Positions 6,874-15,558 are shown, numbered from the stretch's first letter. The stretch: 64,000 nucleotides of DNA from Streptomyces sp. CB03234 (GCF_001905885.1 NZ_LIYH01000006.1:372001-436000), one strand, 5' to 3'. Notes: generated from the sequence alone by a model not told the origin. Made by a program: numbers and translations.

Positions 6874-8381
6874 ACGGTGGCGCCGAGGGGCTGAGGGTAG
6901 CGGTCGGCGGGGTGGTGCACGAGTCGAGCACCTTCATGGTCGAGTACCTGGGGACGGCCCCGCTCTCCGCCTTCTCACTCCACCAAGGCGAGGAGATCCT
7001 GGCGGAGTTCACCGGGACCAACACCGTCACCGATGGCTACCTGACGGCCTGCGCGACAGAGGCGGCCGAGGTACTCCCCGCGTTCCACGCCCGCGCGGAG
7101 CCCGGCCCCGCCGTCGACGCGGACGTCTACCACGAGCTTGAAGCCCGGCTGCTGTCGCGGCTGCGCGCCGCCGGGCCGTGTGACGTCGTCCTGCTCGACC
7201 TCCACGGAGCGGGGGTGGTCGCACCGCACCACTCGCTGGACGTCGCGGTGCTGCGCGCTGTACGCACCCTTCTGCCCGAGGCGGTGCTGGCCGTCACCAT
7301 GGACCTGCACGCCAATGTGCCGCCCGAACTCACCGAGCTGGCCGATGTGGTGAGTGGATACCACCTGTACCCGCACACCGACTGCGCCGAGCGCGCACGG
7401 CTCGCCGCAGAGATCGCCTTCGCCGCCGCCCGCGGGGCGGCGCACCCCGTGACACACCTGCGCAGGCTTCCGATGCTGCTGCCGCCGTCCCCGACGACCG
7501 AGGGCTCCCCGGCACGGGAACTCATGGAACGGGTGAAGTCGGCCGAGGAACGGCCCGGTGTCCTGGCATGCACCGTGTTCCACGGCTTCCCGTACGCCGA
7601 TACCGAGCAGGCCGCGACCAGCGTGGTGACCGTCACCGACGGGGATCACGGGCTCGCCCGGCGGTGCGGCGAGGACGTCGCCGGCTGGCTGGAGGAGCAC
7701 CGCGAGCGTTTCCGCAGCGAACTGATCGGCCCGGAGGAGGCCGTACGCCTGGCCCGCGCGTCGGACGCGGCCACCGTCGTGATCGGTGACGGTACCGACA
7801 ACCCCGGCTGCGGAGCCACCGGCGACAGCACGCACCTGCTGCGCGCCCTGCTGGACGTGCCCGAGCCCACCTGCTTCGCCACGCTCTGGGACCCGGAAAC
7901 CGTGGCCGTCGCGATGGCGGCCGGGGTCGGCGCCACCCTCCCGCTCCGGCTGGGCGGGCGGCACGGCTGGGCCAGCGGCCCGCCCATCGAGGCGGAGGGA
8001 ACGGTACGCGCCATCACGGACGGCGCGATCGTCCAGACCGCGATGCGGCGGGGCAAGCGAACGGACTTCGGCAGGTGCGTCCGTATCACCGTCGGGACGA
8101 CGGACGTGATCGTTGCCTCCGAACGACGTCAGGTCCTCGACGCGGAGATCCTCCGGCTGCACGGCGTCATGCCGGAGCGCTGCCGCATCATCGGGGTGAA
8201 GTCCGTCAACCACTTCCGGGCCGGGTTCGCCGAGGTGGCCGGTCAGCTGCTGGTGGCGGACGCTCCCGGGCCGACGGCCCGCAGGATCGAGGACATTCCA
8301 CGACAGGGCCCCACTCAAGCCCTCTGGCCCATGTCGTCCCGTACATCGCGTACATCGCAGGAAGGGCTTGCATGGACGTAA
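6870..8381 (+). CDS. M81 (MlrC-type) metallopeptidase-like protein
   Basis: A 503-aa protein of the MlrC family, named for the enzyme that finishes degradation of linearised microcystin. VHESSTF at 16-22 (metal His), LLDLHGAGV near 109-117 and TMDLHANVPPEL near 141-152 are the expected Asp/His metal motifs of the N-terminal domain. The C-terminal MlrC domain follows from about 300, with GDGTDNPGCGATGDSTHLL. The start ATG overlaps the rraA-like stop by 4 bp. It may be an amidohydrolase or peptidase that trims the pathway product, or a self-protection enzyme. The family is poorly characterised. The last 20 codons overlap the nitroreductase start region. Confidence 0.85.
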   Translation: MNGGAEGLRVAVGGVVHESSTFMVEYLGTAPLSAFSLHQGEEILAEFTGTNTVTDGYLTACATEAAEVLPAFHARAEPGPAVDADVYHELEARLLSRLRAAGPCDVVLLDLHGAGVVAPHHSLDVAVLRAVRTLLPEAVLAVTMDLHANVPPELTELADVVSGYHLYPHTDCAERARLAAEIAFAAARGAAHPVTHLRRLPMLLPPSPTTEGSPARELMERVKSAEERPGVLACTVFHGFPYADTEQAATSVVTVTDGDHGLARRCGEDVAGWLEEHRERFRSELIGPEEAVRLARASDAATVVIGDGTDNPGCGATGDSTHLLRALLDVPEPTCFATLWDPETVAVAMAAGVGATLPLRLGGRHGWASGPPIEAEGTVRAITDGAIVQTAMRRGKRTDFGRCVRITVGTTDVIVASERRQVLDAEILRLHGVMPERCRIIGVKSVNHFRAGFAEVAGQLLVADAPGPTARRIEDIPRQGPTQALWPMSSRTSRTSQEGLAWT

Positions 8382-8947
8382 TGGAAGCGGTGCTGACCCG
8401 GCGCAGCGTCACCCGGCTGGACGGACCCGCACCGGACGACGACGAGATGCTGGAACTGGTCCAAGCGGCATCGACCGCACCGGACCACGGACTGCTCAGG
8501 CCCTGGCGCCTGGTCATGATCAGAGGTGAGGGGCGTCAGCGCCTGGGCGAGGCACTCGGCCGGGCGGCCGCCGACCCGGCCCAGGCCGAGCGCGCCGCGG
8601 CCAAACCCTTGCGGGCCCCTCTGCTGGTCTCCATCGTCTTCTGCCCCCGGCCCGAGCACCCCAAGGTGCCCGAGTGGGAACAACTCGCCGCCACGGTGTC
8701 CATGACCCACACCCTGCACCTGCTGCTGCACAGCCGGGGATGGGGCGCCATCTGGCGCACCGGCAGCGCCATCGACTCGCCCCGGGTCCGCGAGTGCATC
8801 GGCGTGGAGGCCACGGAGCAGCTGCTCGGATGGCTCTACGTCGGTACGCCGAGGTCCTCACCGCCGGCCCCGGCCCGCCGGCCGGTCGACGTACGGGCGA
8901 AGGTACGGTCCCTGGGGGCGCCGCAGGGGACCGGAGCCGGGCGGTGA
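8372..8947 (+). CDS. Nitroreductase-family flavoprotein (YdjA-like)
   Basis: A 191-aa protein beginning MDVMEAVLTRRSVTRLDG, the RRSxR FMN-binding start of the nitroreductase fold, followed by AASTAPDHGLLRPWRLVMI at about 31-49. The short length and the APDHGxxRPWR motif fit the YdjA group rather than NfsA/NfsB. It would be an FMN-dependent NAD(P)H oxidoreductase, reducing a nitro, imine or enone group or dehydrogenating a ring. ATG 8372 is preceded by CAGGAAGGG and overlaps the M81 gene by 10 bp. The stop overlaps the next GTG. In a locus with an HDO-like N-oxygenase candidate, a nitroreductase is noteworthy, but no substrate can be read from sequence. Confidence 0.85.
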   Translation: MDVMEAVLTRRSVTRLDGPAPDDDEMLELVQAASTAPDHGLLRPWRLVMIRGEGRQRLGEALGRAAADPAQAERAAAKPLRAPLLVSIVFCPRPEHPKVPEWEQLAATVSMTHTLHLLLHSRGWGAIWRTGSAIDSPRVRECIGVEATEQLLGWLYVGTPRSSPPAPARRPVDVRAKVRSLGAPQGTGAGR

Positions 8948-10191
8948 GCGCGCCGGAGGGCGGGGACGTGCGCGCCTGGGAGCCCGCGCCACGGATGCGC
9001 GGCTTCGGGCCGTCGATCTTCAGCGAGATGACTCAGCTCGCACAGGGCACCGGCGCCATCAACCTCGGCCAGGGGTTCCCCGACACCGACGGTCCGGACG
9101 GGCTGCTGAAGGCCGCCGCCGACGCTGTCGGATCCGGCCGCAACCAGTACCCGCCCGCCGCCGGGCTGCCCGAGCTGCGCGCCGCCGTCGCGGATCACCG
9201 CACGCGCCACGGCCTCGGGCCGCGCTACCGGCCGGAGGACGGCGAGGTGGTGATCACCACGGGTGCCACCGAGGCGATCGCGGCCGCCGTGCTGGCCTTC
9301 TGCGGGAACGGCGACCGGCTCCTCACCTTCGACCCCTGCTACGACTCGTACGCGGCCGTGGCGCGCCTGGCCGGGGCCGAACTCGTCCCCGTACCCCTGG
9401 GCATCGACGGCGACGGCTTCGCTCTGGACGCAGACGCGCTGCGTGCCGCTGCCGTGTCCGCTCGGGCGAGGGTGTTGCTGCTCAACACCCCCCACAACCC
9501 CACCGGGAAGGTTTTCACCCCCGCCGAACTCGCCGAGATCGCCGACGTCTGCCGCGAGCAGGACCTCGTTGTCGTCACGGATGAGGTGTACGAGCACCTC
9601 GTCTATGACGGGCGGGCGTACGAGACCATCGCGGGACTGCCGGGCATGCGTGAGCGGACGGTGGTGATCTCGTCGGCGGGCAAGACGTTCAGCGTCACCG
9701 GCTGGAAGGTCGGCTGGGCCTGCGGGCCGGCGGGACTGATCACCCCGTTGCTCTCCGCGAAGCAGTTCCTCACCTTCGGGTCCGGAACCCCACTGCAGGA
9801 CGCGGTCGCCCGCGTGCTCGCGTCCGGTGAGGAGTGCGACACCTGGATCCGCGGCCTGAGCTGTTCTCTGCAGCGGCGCAGGGACCTGCTCCGCGAGGGG
9901 CTGGAACGGGCCGGGCTGCGCACCTTCCGAGCCGAAGGGGGCTACTTCCTTCAGGCCGATATCCGCTCCTGGGGGTACGAGGACGATGTGACGTTCTGCC
10001 GGGAGCTGCCCGGGCGGGCCGGCGTGGTGGCCGTACCCGCGTCGGCGTTCTACCAAGGTCAGGACAGTCCTCGATGGCTGGCGCGGTTCGCCTTCTGCAA
10101 GCGGGAGGAGGTCCTGCGGGAGGCGGTGGCGAGACTGGCCGGTGCGGCGGACGCGCTGGGCAGGAACTGGCCCGGCGTCACGCCGGTGTAG
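8944..10191 (+). CDS. Class I/II PLP aminotransferase
   Basis: A 415-aa fold-type I aminotransferase similar to the DapC/kynurenine aminotransferase group. NLGQGFPDTDGP at 40-51 is the N-terminal substrate motif, NTPHNPTGK at 181-189 and TDEVYEHL at 212-219 bind PLP, and SAGKTFSVTGWKVGW contains the Schiff-base lysine K247. It is the second aminotransferase of the locus, so the pathway may need two transaminations or one deamination. The GTG start overlaps the nitroreductase TGA by 4 bp. The 3' end runs 133 bp into the opposing AraC gene. No hairpin separates them. Confidence 0.9.
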   Translation: MSAPEGGDVRAWEPAPRMRGFGPSIFSEMTQLAQGTGAINLGQGFPDTDGPDGLLKAAADAVGSGRNQYPPAAGLPELRAAVADHRTRHGLGPRYRPEDGEVVITTGATEAIAAAVLAFCGNGDRLLTFDPCYDSYAAVARLAGAELVPVPLGIDGDGFALDADALRAAAVSARARVLLLNTPHNPTGKVFTPAELAEIADVCREQDLVVVTDEVYEHLVYDGRAYETIAGLPGMRERTVVISSAGKTFSVTGWKVGWACGPAGLITPLLSAKQFLTFGSGTPLQDAVARVLASGEECDTWIRGLSCSLQRRRDLLREGLERAGLRTFRAEGGYFLQADIRSWGYEDDVTFCRELPGRAGVVAVPASAFYQGQDSPRWLARFAFCKREEVLREAVARLAGAADALGRNWPGVTPV

Positions 10192-10988
10192 CGCTTGAAG
10201 ACCCGGGTGAAGTGCGCCTGGTCGTAGAAGCCGGTGCGCAGCGCGACCTCGGCGGCCTGCAGGCCCTCGAAGAGCAGCGCGCGTGCCCGCCAGACCCGCA
10301 GTTGCGTCTGGTAGGCGTGCGGGGGCATGCCCATCGCGGCGGAGAAGGAACGTATGAGGTGGTGGACGCCTACGCCGCAGATCTGTGACAGCTGCTTCAG
10401 GGAGACGTCCGCGTCGGGGTGGGCGTGCAAGTAGTCGCGGGCGATGCGCGCCACGCGGGGCACCTCCGCGACCGGACCGCCGTGCTCGGCGCCGTGCTCG
10501 GCCAGTGCCCGGCCGACCTCCAGCAGGGCACTGTCGCGGGCCAGGCTCGACGCGCGGGAGCCGAGCGCGTCATGGGCCCGGGCCAGGGACCGGATCAGGC
10601 GGGGGTCGCGCAGCGTCCCGCTGGCCGGCAGCCGGGTCGACGTCGCGCCGGCGCTCCCGGGCGGGCCGAGGAGTTCGCCCAGGGTCCGGGGCTCGATGTA
10701 CAGCACGCGGTAGCGGTATCCGGCCGGAGTGGCCGGGCTGCCCGTGTGCGGTTCCCCGGGCCGGATCATGAACGCCGTCCCGGACGGCGCCAGGTAATCG
10801 CGGCCCCCGCAGGTGAATGCCGCGGCACCCGCGTCGACCAGGGCGAGCGTCAGCGCCTCATGAGCGTGACGGGCGTAGACATGGCGGCGGAAGCGGGCGT
10901 GCAGTACCTCGACGCCCGCCAGGGGAGGACGCCAGAGAACGGCCCGGTCCTGGCCCGGCGGGCCGCCCTCCAAAGGGCTTGGGAACAT
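10059..10988 (-). CDS. AraC-family transcriptional regulator
   Basis: A 309-aa regulator. An N-terminal cupin-like sensor (about 1-160, HARFRRHVYARHAHEALTLALV) is followed by two AraC-type helix-turn-helix motifs at about 185-285. VSLKQLSQICGVGVHHLIRSF is the first and AALRTGFYDQAHFTRVFKRYTGVTP-like sequence the second. A Ser/Ala/Arg-rich tail follows. It is the last gene of the minus-strand unit behind the PhzF-like gene (61-bp gap) and the most likely pathway-specific regulator of both strands. Its 3' 133 bp overlap the aminotransferase on the other strand, so the two transcripts could interfere. Confidence 0.9.
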   Translation of the reverse strand: MFPSPLEGGPPGQDRAVLWRPPLAGVEVLHARFRRHVYARHAHEALTLALVDAGAAAFTCGGRDYLAPSGTAFMIRPGEPHTGSPATPAGYRYRVLYIEPRTLGELLGPPGSAGATSTRLPASGTLRDPRLIRSLARAHDALGSRASSLARDSALLEVGRALAEHGAEHGGPVAEVPRVARIARDYLHAHPDADVSLKQLSQICGVGVHHLIRSFSAAMGMPPHAYQTQLRVWRARALLFEGLQAAEVALRTGFYDQAHFTRVFKRYTGVTPGQFLPSASAAPASLATASRRTSSRLQKANRASHRGLS

Positions 10989-11049
10989 GTGTCCAGGCTA
11001 ACTCGGGGCCTTGACAGTCGCGTTGGTTCCCGTAACGTACCGGGCCTCG

Positions 11050-11784
11050 TTACGCCCCCACGGGTTCCTCACGTCGCCCGTCCAGCACCACCCGGCCGCC
11101 CACGCGCACCAGTCCACCGGGCCGCATCGTGGCCTCCACCACCGATCCGCGTCCCGTCCGGGCTCGTACGCCGTGTCCCAGCAGCGCTGCCAGCCGCACC
11201 ACACCGGAGCCGCAGGCCTCGTCCTCCTCGACCCCCCATGCCCAGGCGAATGTCCGTGCCCGGACCGTGGGCTCGTCGTGAGCGTCGTCCCACGCCCAGA
11301 TCAACGTGCGCTGCCAGTGTTCCCCACGTCCGGGAACGGCGGCCGACTCGACCGCCCCGGGGTCGGCCAACTGCTCCAGTTCCCAGTCCGGAGCGGTGCT
11401 GGGCGTGACGTCGATCCGGGCCCGAGCCCCTGAGACGGCACAGGGCACCGGGTTGTCCAGCCGCACGGGCTGCACAAGGAACTCCGGCGGTGTGCCGTCC
11501 TGTTGGGCGAGCAGCCAGGCCGTTCCCACCAACGGGTGACCGGCCATCGGGATCTCGGACGTGGGGGTGAAGATCTGCACCTTCCTGGATCCCCCTTTGT
11601 CGGCGAAACCGTCGACGTACACGGTTTCGCTGTACCCGAGCCGCGCGGCGAGCGCCTGCCGGCCGGCCGCGGGCACGCTCGCCCCGTCGAGGACGACACC
11701 GAGTGGGTTTCCGTACTGGCCCCGAGCATTGGTGAAGACCCGCAGGACGTGCACAGTGGCGGCCGGAGCCGACGTGGGTGACAT
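11050..11784 (-). CDS. PhzF-family isomerase/epimerase-like protein
   Basis: A 244-aa protein of the PhzF fold (diaminopimelate-epimerase-like). The N-terminus VHVLRVFTNARGQYGNPLGVVLDG and ARLGYSETVYV contain the catalytic-type glutamate in SET. EIPMAGHPLVGTAWLL matches the GHAtlG motif, and EDEACGSGVVRLAALL matches the second-domain GSGxxxla motif. PhzF catalyses a proton-shift isomerisation in phenazine synthesis, but there are no other phz genes here. I chose ATG 11784, with GGAGGG about 10 nt upstream, because homology starts there. It is 16 bp downstream of the DUF2000 gene. It may isomerise a pathway intermediate. Confidence 0.85.
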   Translation of the reverse strand: MSPTSAPAATVHVLRVFTNARGQYGNPLGVVLDGASVPAAGRQALAARLGYSETVYVDGFADKGGSRKVQIFTPTSEIPMAGHPLVGTAWLLAQQDGTPPEFLVQPVRLDNPVPCAVSGARARIDVTPSTAPDWELEQLADPGAVESAAVPGRGEHWQRTLIWAWDDAHDEPTVRARTFAWAWGVEEDEACGSGVVRLAALLGHGVRARTGRGSVVEATMRPGGLVRVGGRVVLDGRREEPVGA

Positions 11785-11800
11785 GGGGAACAGCCCTCCG

Positions 11801-12229
11801 TCAGGTGTGCATGGCGGCGCCTCTGACCACCTTGTCGACCTCGCGCTTGTCACCGCGTACCGCGATACCCGCCAGCACCAGCTGGTCCGTGGGGACATCG
11901 GTGATGGTGGCCCGGTTGTCGTCGTCGTTGTTGGTGGCGAAGATCGCCTCCGGGTAGATGGCCACGATGACGTCCCGGCGCAGCGCCCGCTCGTGGATGG
12001 TCTTCAGACGCTGGGCATCCGCACTGAAGACGAGCACGGGCTGCCGGAACATCGGCAGGTACTTCGTTCCGTCGCCGTCGACGTACGGTTCCCCGACGAC
12101 ACCGTCGACGGTGGCCGCGATACCGCTCGTGGTGAAGGCTGTGACGTTGAGCTTCTGCCAGTCCTGCAGATCGTCGCGGAGAACGACCGCGATCTTGGTG
12201 TCCCAGTCGAACCTGGTGGGAGTGGTCAT
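11801..12229 (-). CDS. DUF2000 family protein
   Basis: A 142-aa protein resembling the DUF2000 family: FDWDTKIAVVLRDDLQDWQKLNVTAF at the start, a central YLPMFRQPVLVFSA, then DVIVAIYPEAIFATNN. The fold is reported to resemble peptidyl-tRNA hydrolase 2, but the function is unknown. Small DUF2000 genes often accompany transporters or regulators. Here it sits 45 bp after the EamA exporter and 16 bp before the PhzF-like gene, so it is part of the four-gene minus-strand unit. Confidence 0.75.
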   Translation of the reverse strand: MTTPTRFDWDTKIAVVLRDDLQDWQKLNVTAFTTSGIAATVDGVVGEPYVDGDGTKYLPMFRQPVLVFSADAQRLKTIHERALRRDVIVAIYPEAIFATNNDDDNRATITDVPTDQLVLAGIAVRGDKREVDKVVRGAAMHT

Positions 12230-12274
12230 GGCGATGACGTCCCGCCTTTCCTCGTGTGTTGGTGCGTTGGCTCA

Positions 12275-13243
12275 CTACCGTGGTGTCGACGCGTCACGCG
12301 TCACTGGTGTGGCTATGTCCGGACGGGCCGTCAGCGTCACCGGCGCGGGCGGCGCTGCCTTGCCCTGTGGGCGGAGGGCCAGGACCAGGAGGCCCGCGCA
12401 TATGGACAAGGCCCCGGCGACCTGTACTGCCGACGGCTCCTCGCCCAGTACGAGGAAGGCGAGGACGACGGCTGCCACAGGCTCGGCGAGGTTGAGCGTG
12501 GCCACCGCGGTCGGGGAGACCTTCCGCAGCCCGCGCGCATTGAGCCAGAAGGCGATGGCGCTCGTGAACAGTCCCAGGTAGAGCGCCATGAGTGCGCCGG
12601 AAGGCGTGCCGAGCCAGGAAGGGCCGGACAGCAGCAGCACGGGCAGGAGCAGGAAGCCGGATACGGCGACGGCGATCGTGGTCACCTCCGTGACGGGAGC
12701 TCCGGCGTCGAGCAGCCTGCTGCTCAGCACTGTGTATATCGCCACACTGCTACCTGCTGTCAGGCACATCAGGAAGCCGAAAATATCAGCCCGGGTCTCA
12801 CCCACCACACCGCTCGATCCGATGAGACCGACAATGGCCAGAAGGGTGGCCAGATACCAGCGTTTCGTGGGCTTTTCGCCGCGCAGGAGATAGGCCACGA
12901 TTCCGGTGGCGACGGGCACCGTGGCCACGGTGACGATCGATCCCATCGCGACGCCGAGGCGGGCCGCTCCGCTGAAGTAGCAGCTCTGGTAGACCGCGAC
13001 CGAAGCGCCGAGCAGCACTGTGGTGCCCGGCAGGGCGCGGGCGGTCGTGAACCGGCTGCGCCGGCGGACGGCCAGCAGGAGCAGGAGGACCCCGCCCACC
13101 AGGACCCGGGCGGCTCCTACTGCCGCCGCGGGGGCTTCTTCAGGCCCCAGGGCCTGTGCCACACCGCTTGTTCCGAACAGCGCGGATCCGGCCAGTACCG
13201 ACAGGACGGCCGCCGAATTCGGTGACGCCGATTGACGTTTCAT
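12275..13243 (-). CDS. EamA-family (drug/metabolite) transporter
   Basis: A 322-aa integral membrane protein with about ten hydrophobic helices in two homologous EamA halves. ALFGTSGVAQAL starts the first half and ALYLGLFTSAIAFWLNARGL lies in the second. LAEPVAAVVLAFLVLGEEPS is the typical last-helix signature. EamA proteins export amino acids and small metabolites. As first gene of the minus-strand unit opposite the nine-gene enzyme operon, it is the likely exporter of the pathway product. I chose ATG 13243 (MKRQSAS) with GGAGGGG upstream, rather than the longer in-frame TTG at 13501. Confidence 0.85.
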   Translation of the reverse strand: MKRQSASPNSAAVLSVLAGSALFGTSGVAQALGPEEAPAAAVGAARVLVGGVLLLLLAVRRRSRFTTARALPGTTVLLGASVAVYQSCYFSGAARLGVAMGSIVTVATVPVATGIVAYLLRGEKPTKRWYLATLLAIVGLIGSSGVVGETRADIFGFLMCLTAGSSVAIYTVLSSRLLDAGAPVTEVTTIAVAVSGFLLLPVLLLSGPSWLGTPSGALMALYLGLFTSAIAFWLNARGLRKVSPTAVATLNLAEPVAAVVLAFLVLGEEPSAVQVAGALSICAGLLVLALRPQGKAAPPAPVTLTARPDIATPVTRDASTPR

Positions 13244-13638
13244 GGAATGTTGCCCCTCCACTCCGGCCCCCCGGGCCGGTTCCCCCGTGCTTGCAGCGAT
13301 CATGCTGTGCCAAGTCCCGCCGGGGCGTCTTGTACGAAATTGATGTGGGGAGGTGGGACGTGGTGACCGGCCGTGCCCCGCGCGGCCCCCGTGAGCGGCC
13401 CACGCCCACACGGGTCGCCCCAGGTGATGCGTGGGTCGCGCGCCGGAACTCTTGTTCCATAGCGGCGGGTTATGGAAAGCTGTGCAGCCCCGTGGGCCCA
13501 ACAGGGCTTAATTGAGCGCGAGTTCGAATTTCTGGGCGGTGACCCCCCAAAAGGGAATCGGCACCGACAAGGTATGTACCAATCAGGCGGTGTTCTCCTT
13601 CAACCCCCCATCGCAATGCCCTGAATGGAAATAGCCCC
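13244..13638. other. Divergent intergenic region
   Basis: About 395 bp between the EamA exporter (minus) and the ricin-domain gene (plus). It must contain both promoters. The part from about 13500 is A+T-richer, but I see no convincing hexamer pairs, palindromes or small gene. It marks the probable right edge of the biosynthetic locus. Confidence 0.5.
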
Positions 13639-15558
13639 ATGCCCTCTCCCCGTCCCGGACATTCCGTCCCGCCACCGCCGCCCTACGCGCCCACGTCCGG
13701 AGGAGCGGACGCGGCACTGGCCGGCATGCTGAGCGCCGCACCCGGCGGGGGCGTGGCGGAGGACGCCTATCCCGCCACCGTGCTGATGGCGCGGCACTGC
13801 GGACCGGTGAGCGACTACGCGGCGCTCCTCACCGCCTCGCGCACCTACGCCTCGATGGCCGTGTCCGCCGCCTTCGCGCGCGTGCTGGACGACCTGCGGC
13901 ACGGCGGCGCAGACCACGGTACGGAAGGGGCGCTACGGCCACGGCTGCTGGTGGCGGCACGCCGTACCGTCGCCGAGTGGGCCGGCGACCCGCGTATCGC
14001 GGCCCTCCTGGCCGGGCTGCCGCAACCCGCCGGGCCCGCGCCCGGCCGGGAGCTCGTGGCCCGCGCCTTCGCGGCATTGCCCGGACCGGCGCAGGTACTG
14101 CTGTGGCACCGGGAGGTCGAGGCCGAGGGGATATCCATTCCGGCCGCTTTGCTGGCCATCGACCCGCGTGCCGCGACGGCACAACTCGAAGAGGCCCGCG
14201 AACTGTTCCGCGCCGGTTGTCTGCGCGCCCATTCGGAGCTCGCCCCGGACGCGGAATGCCGCCACTACAACCGGCTGCTCGACATATCGCTGCGGCGCGG
14301 CGGGGCACTGATCCCGGACATTCAGCGGCATGTGGCGAAGTGCCGGCACTGCCGGAACGCGGTGGAACAGTTGCGGCAATTCGAGGGGCGGCTGCCGCTG
14401 CTGCTGGCCGAGGGCGTGCTGGGCGAGGGGGCCCGCGCATACGTCGAGTCACGGCCGGGCCGCTCCCGTGCCCGTACGCCCGACGAGGCCCGCAGGGCGG
14501 GGCGCCACTCGCGGGCCGTGCCCACGGGGGCGGCGCGGCGCCTCGCCGGGGCCGTACCGGGCGGGGGAGCCCTCCTGGTGGGGCTCGGGATCGTCCTGAC
14601 CGGCGTCCTGGGCGTGGCGGCCGTGGCCGGCCTCCGGGCGGACCCGGGCGACGGCGGGCCCAGCGCCGGGAGTACGGTCCCGACGGCCCCACCGCAGGAC
14701 GGCGCCACGAGCGCCGCCCCCGCGCCGGGCTCCCGGCCCACGACCGCCCCGCCGCAGCCGCCCGCGTCCGCCGGGCACGGCACCGGGCCCCTGGACACCC
14801 GGCTGCGCAACGCCGAGTCCGGGCTGTGCCTCGACATCCGGGACGGCCGGCCCCAGGTCGGCGCCGAACTGACACTCGCCCCGTGCGCGGCCTCACCGAC
14901 GCAGGTGTGGCGGTACGAGCCGGACGGGCTGCTGCGCAGCACCACCGCGCCCGTCCTGTGCCCGAACTCCCAGGAGCCGTCCGGTGTGGTCGTGCTGCGG
15001 CTGTGCGCCACGCAGGCCGCCGCGACCGTCCGGTACGACCTCAGCGTCCAGGGGCACCTCGTGCCCCGCTGGCACGCGGGCCTGGGCCTGATGCCCGCCA
15101 CCGCTCAGCCGGGGACCTCCGTCGTCGTCAAGCTCCGTGACGGGGCGGCGTCCCAGCGCTGGCTGACCGACGGGGCGGCGGGCGCCGCCTCGCCCCGGCG
15201 GGCGGTCGAGGAGACGGGGAAGGCCGAGGACGTCGAGACCGCGCGCTCGGGGAAGGGCCGCCCGTCCCCGGACCGGCCGCCCGGCCCGCCGGACACCGTC
15301 CCCGGGCACGGAGCACCGGCCGGGAAGGCCCCCGGCAACCGGCACGGCGTCCGCGGCGTCAGCGACCCGGCACCCGAACCGGACCCGGCACCCGACCCGG
15401 AGCCGGACCCGGGACCCGACCCGGAGCCGGACCCGGGACCCGACCCGGAGCCGGACCCGGCACCCGAACCGGCGCCGGAGCAGGCGCCGGAGCCCCTCGA
15501 CGGCGTCACCCCGCTGGTCGCCACGGTGCTTCCGGGCGTCGCGGTCAACGCGGGCTGA
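13639..15558 (+). CDS. Membrane protein: degenerate sigma-like region, zinc motif, TM helix and ricin lectin
   Basis: A 639-aa composite protein. Residues about 60-200 resemble a degenerate ECF sigma factor: SDYAALLTASRTYASMAVSAAF, then ALRPRLLVAARRTVAEW, then FAALPGPAQVLLWHREVEAEGISIPAALLAI, a region-4-like helix set. H-x3-C-x2-C (HVAKCRHCR, about 233-241) is an anti-sigma-type zinc motif. A single membrane helix lies near 310-330. A Pro/Thr/Ala linker leads to a ricin-type beta-trefoil at about 385-515 (NAESGLCLDIRDG, SQRWLTD). The tail from 570 is a DPEPDPGP repeat. The topology suggests a cytoplasmic regulatory head and an extracellular sugar-binding domain. Function is unproven. The stop overlaps the opposing FAD gene by 14 bp. 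Confidence 0.8.
   Translation: MPSPRPGHSVPPPPPYAPTSGGADAALAGMLSAAPGGGVAEDAYPATVLMARHCGPVSDYAALLTASRTYASMAVSAAFARVLDDLRHGGADHGTEGALRPRLLVAARRTVAEWAGDPRIAALLAGLPQPAGPAPGRELVARAFAALPGPAQVLLWHREVEAEGISIPAALLAIDPRAATAQLEEARELFRAGCLRAHSELAPDAECRHYNRLLDISLRRGGALIPDIQRHVAKCRHCRNAVEQLRQFEGRLPLLLAEGVLGEGARAYVESRPGRSRARTPDEARRAGRHSRAVPTGAARRLAGAVPGGGALLVGLGIVLTGVLGVAAVAGLRADPGDGGPSAGSTVPTAPPQDGATSAAPAPGSRPTTAPPQPPASAGHGTGPLDTRLRNAESGLCLDIRDGRPQVGAELTLAPCAASPTQVWRYEPDGLLRSTTAPVLCPNSQEPSGVVVLRLCATQAAATVRYDLSVQGHLVPRWHAGLGLMPATAQPGTSVVVKLRDGAASQRWLTDGAAGAASPRRAVEETGKAEDVETARSGKGRPSPDRPPGPPDTVPGHGAPAGKAPGNRHGVRGVSDPAPEPDPAPDPEPDPGPDPEPDPGPDPEPDPAPEPAPEQAPEPLDGVTPLVATVLPGVAVNAG
15357..15490 (+). repeat. Asp-Pro/Glu-Pro repeat tail
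   Basis: Imperfect tandem units of roughly 18-24 bp built from GACCCGGAGCCG encode DPEPDPGP and DPAPEP repeats at the end of the ricin protein. An acidic proline-rich tail of this kind is expected to be extended and may span or bind the cell wall. Confidence 0.85.

Noticed and set aside
11050..11784. Phenazine biosynthesis cluster
   Set aside because: Only a PhzF-like gene is present; phzB, phzD, phzE and phzG equivalents are absent.
162..13600. Genomic-island boundaries with att sites
   Set aside because: I looked for a repeat of the tRNA 3' end (TTCAAATCCCCTCAGG) near the right edge of the locus and for an integrase and found neither.
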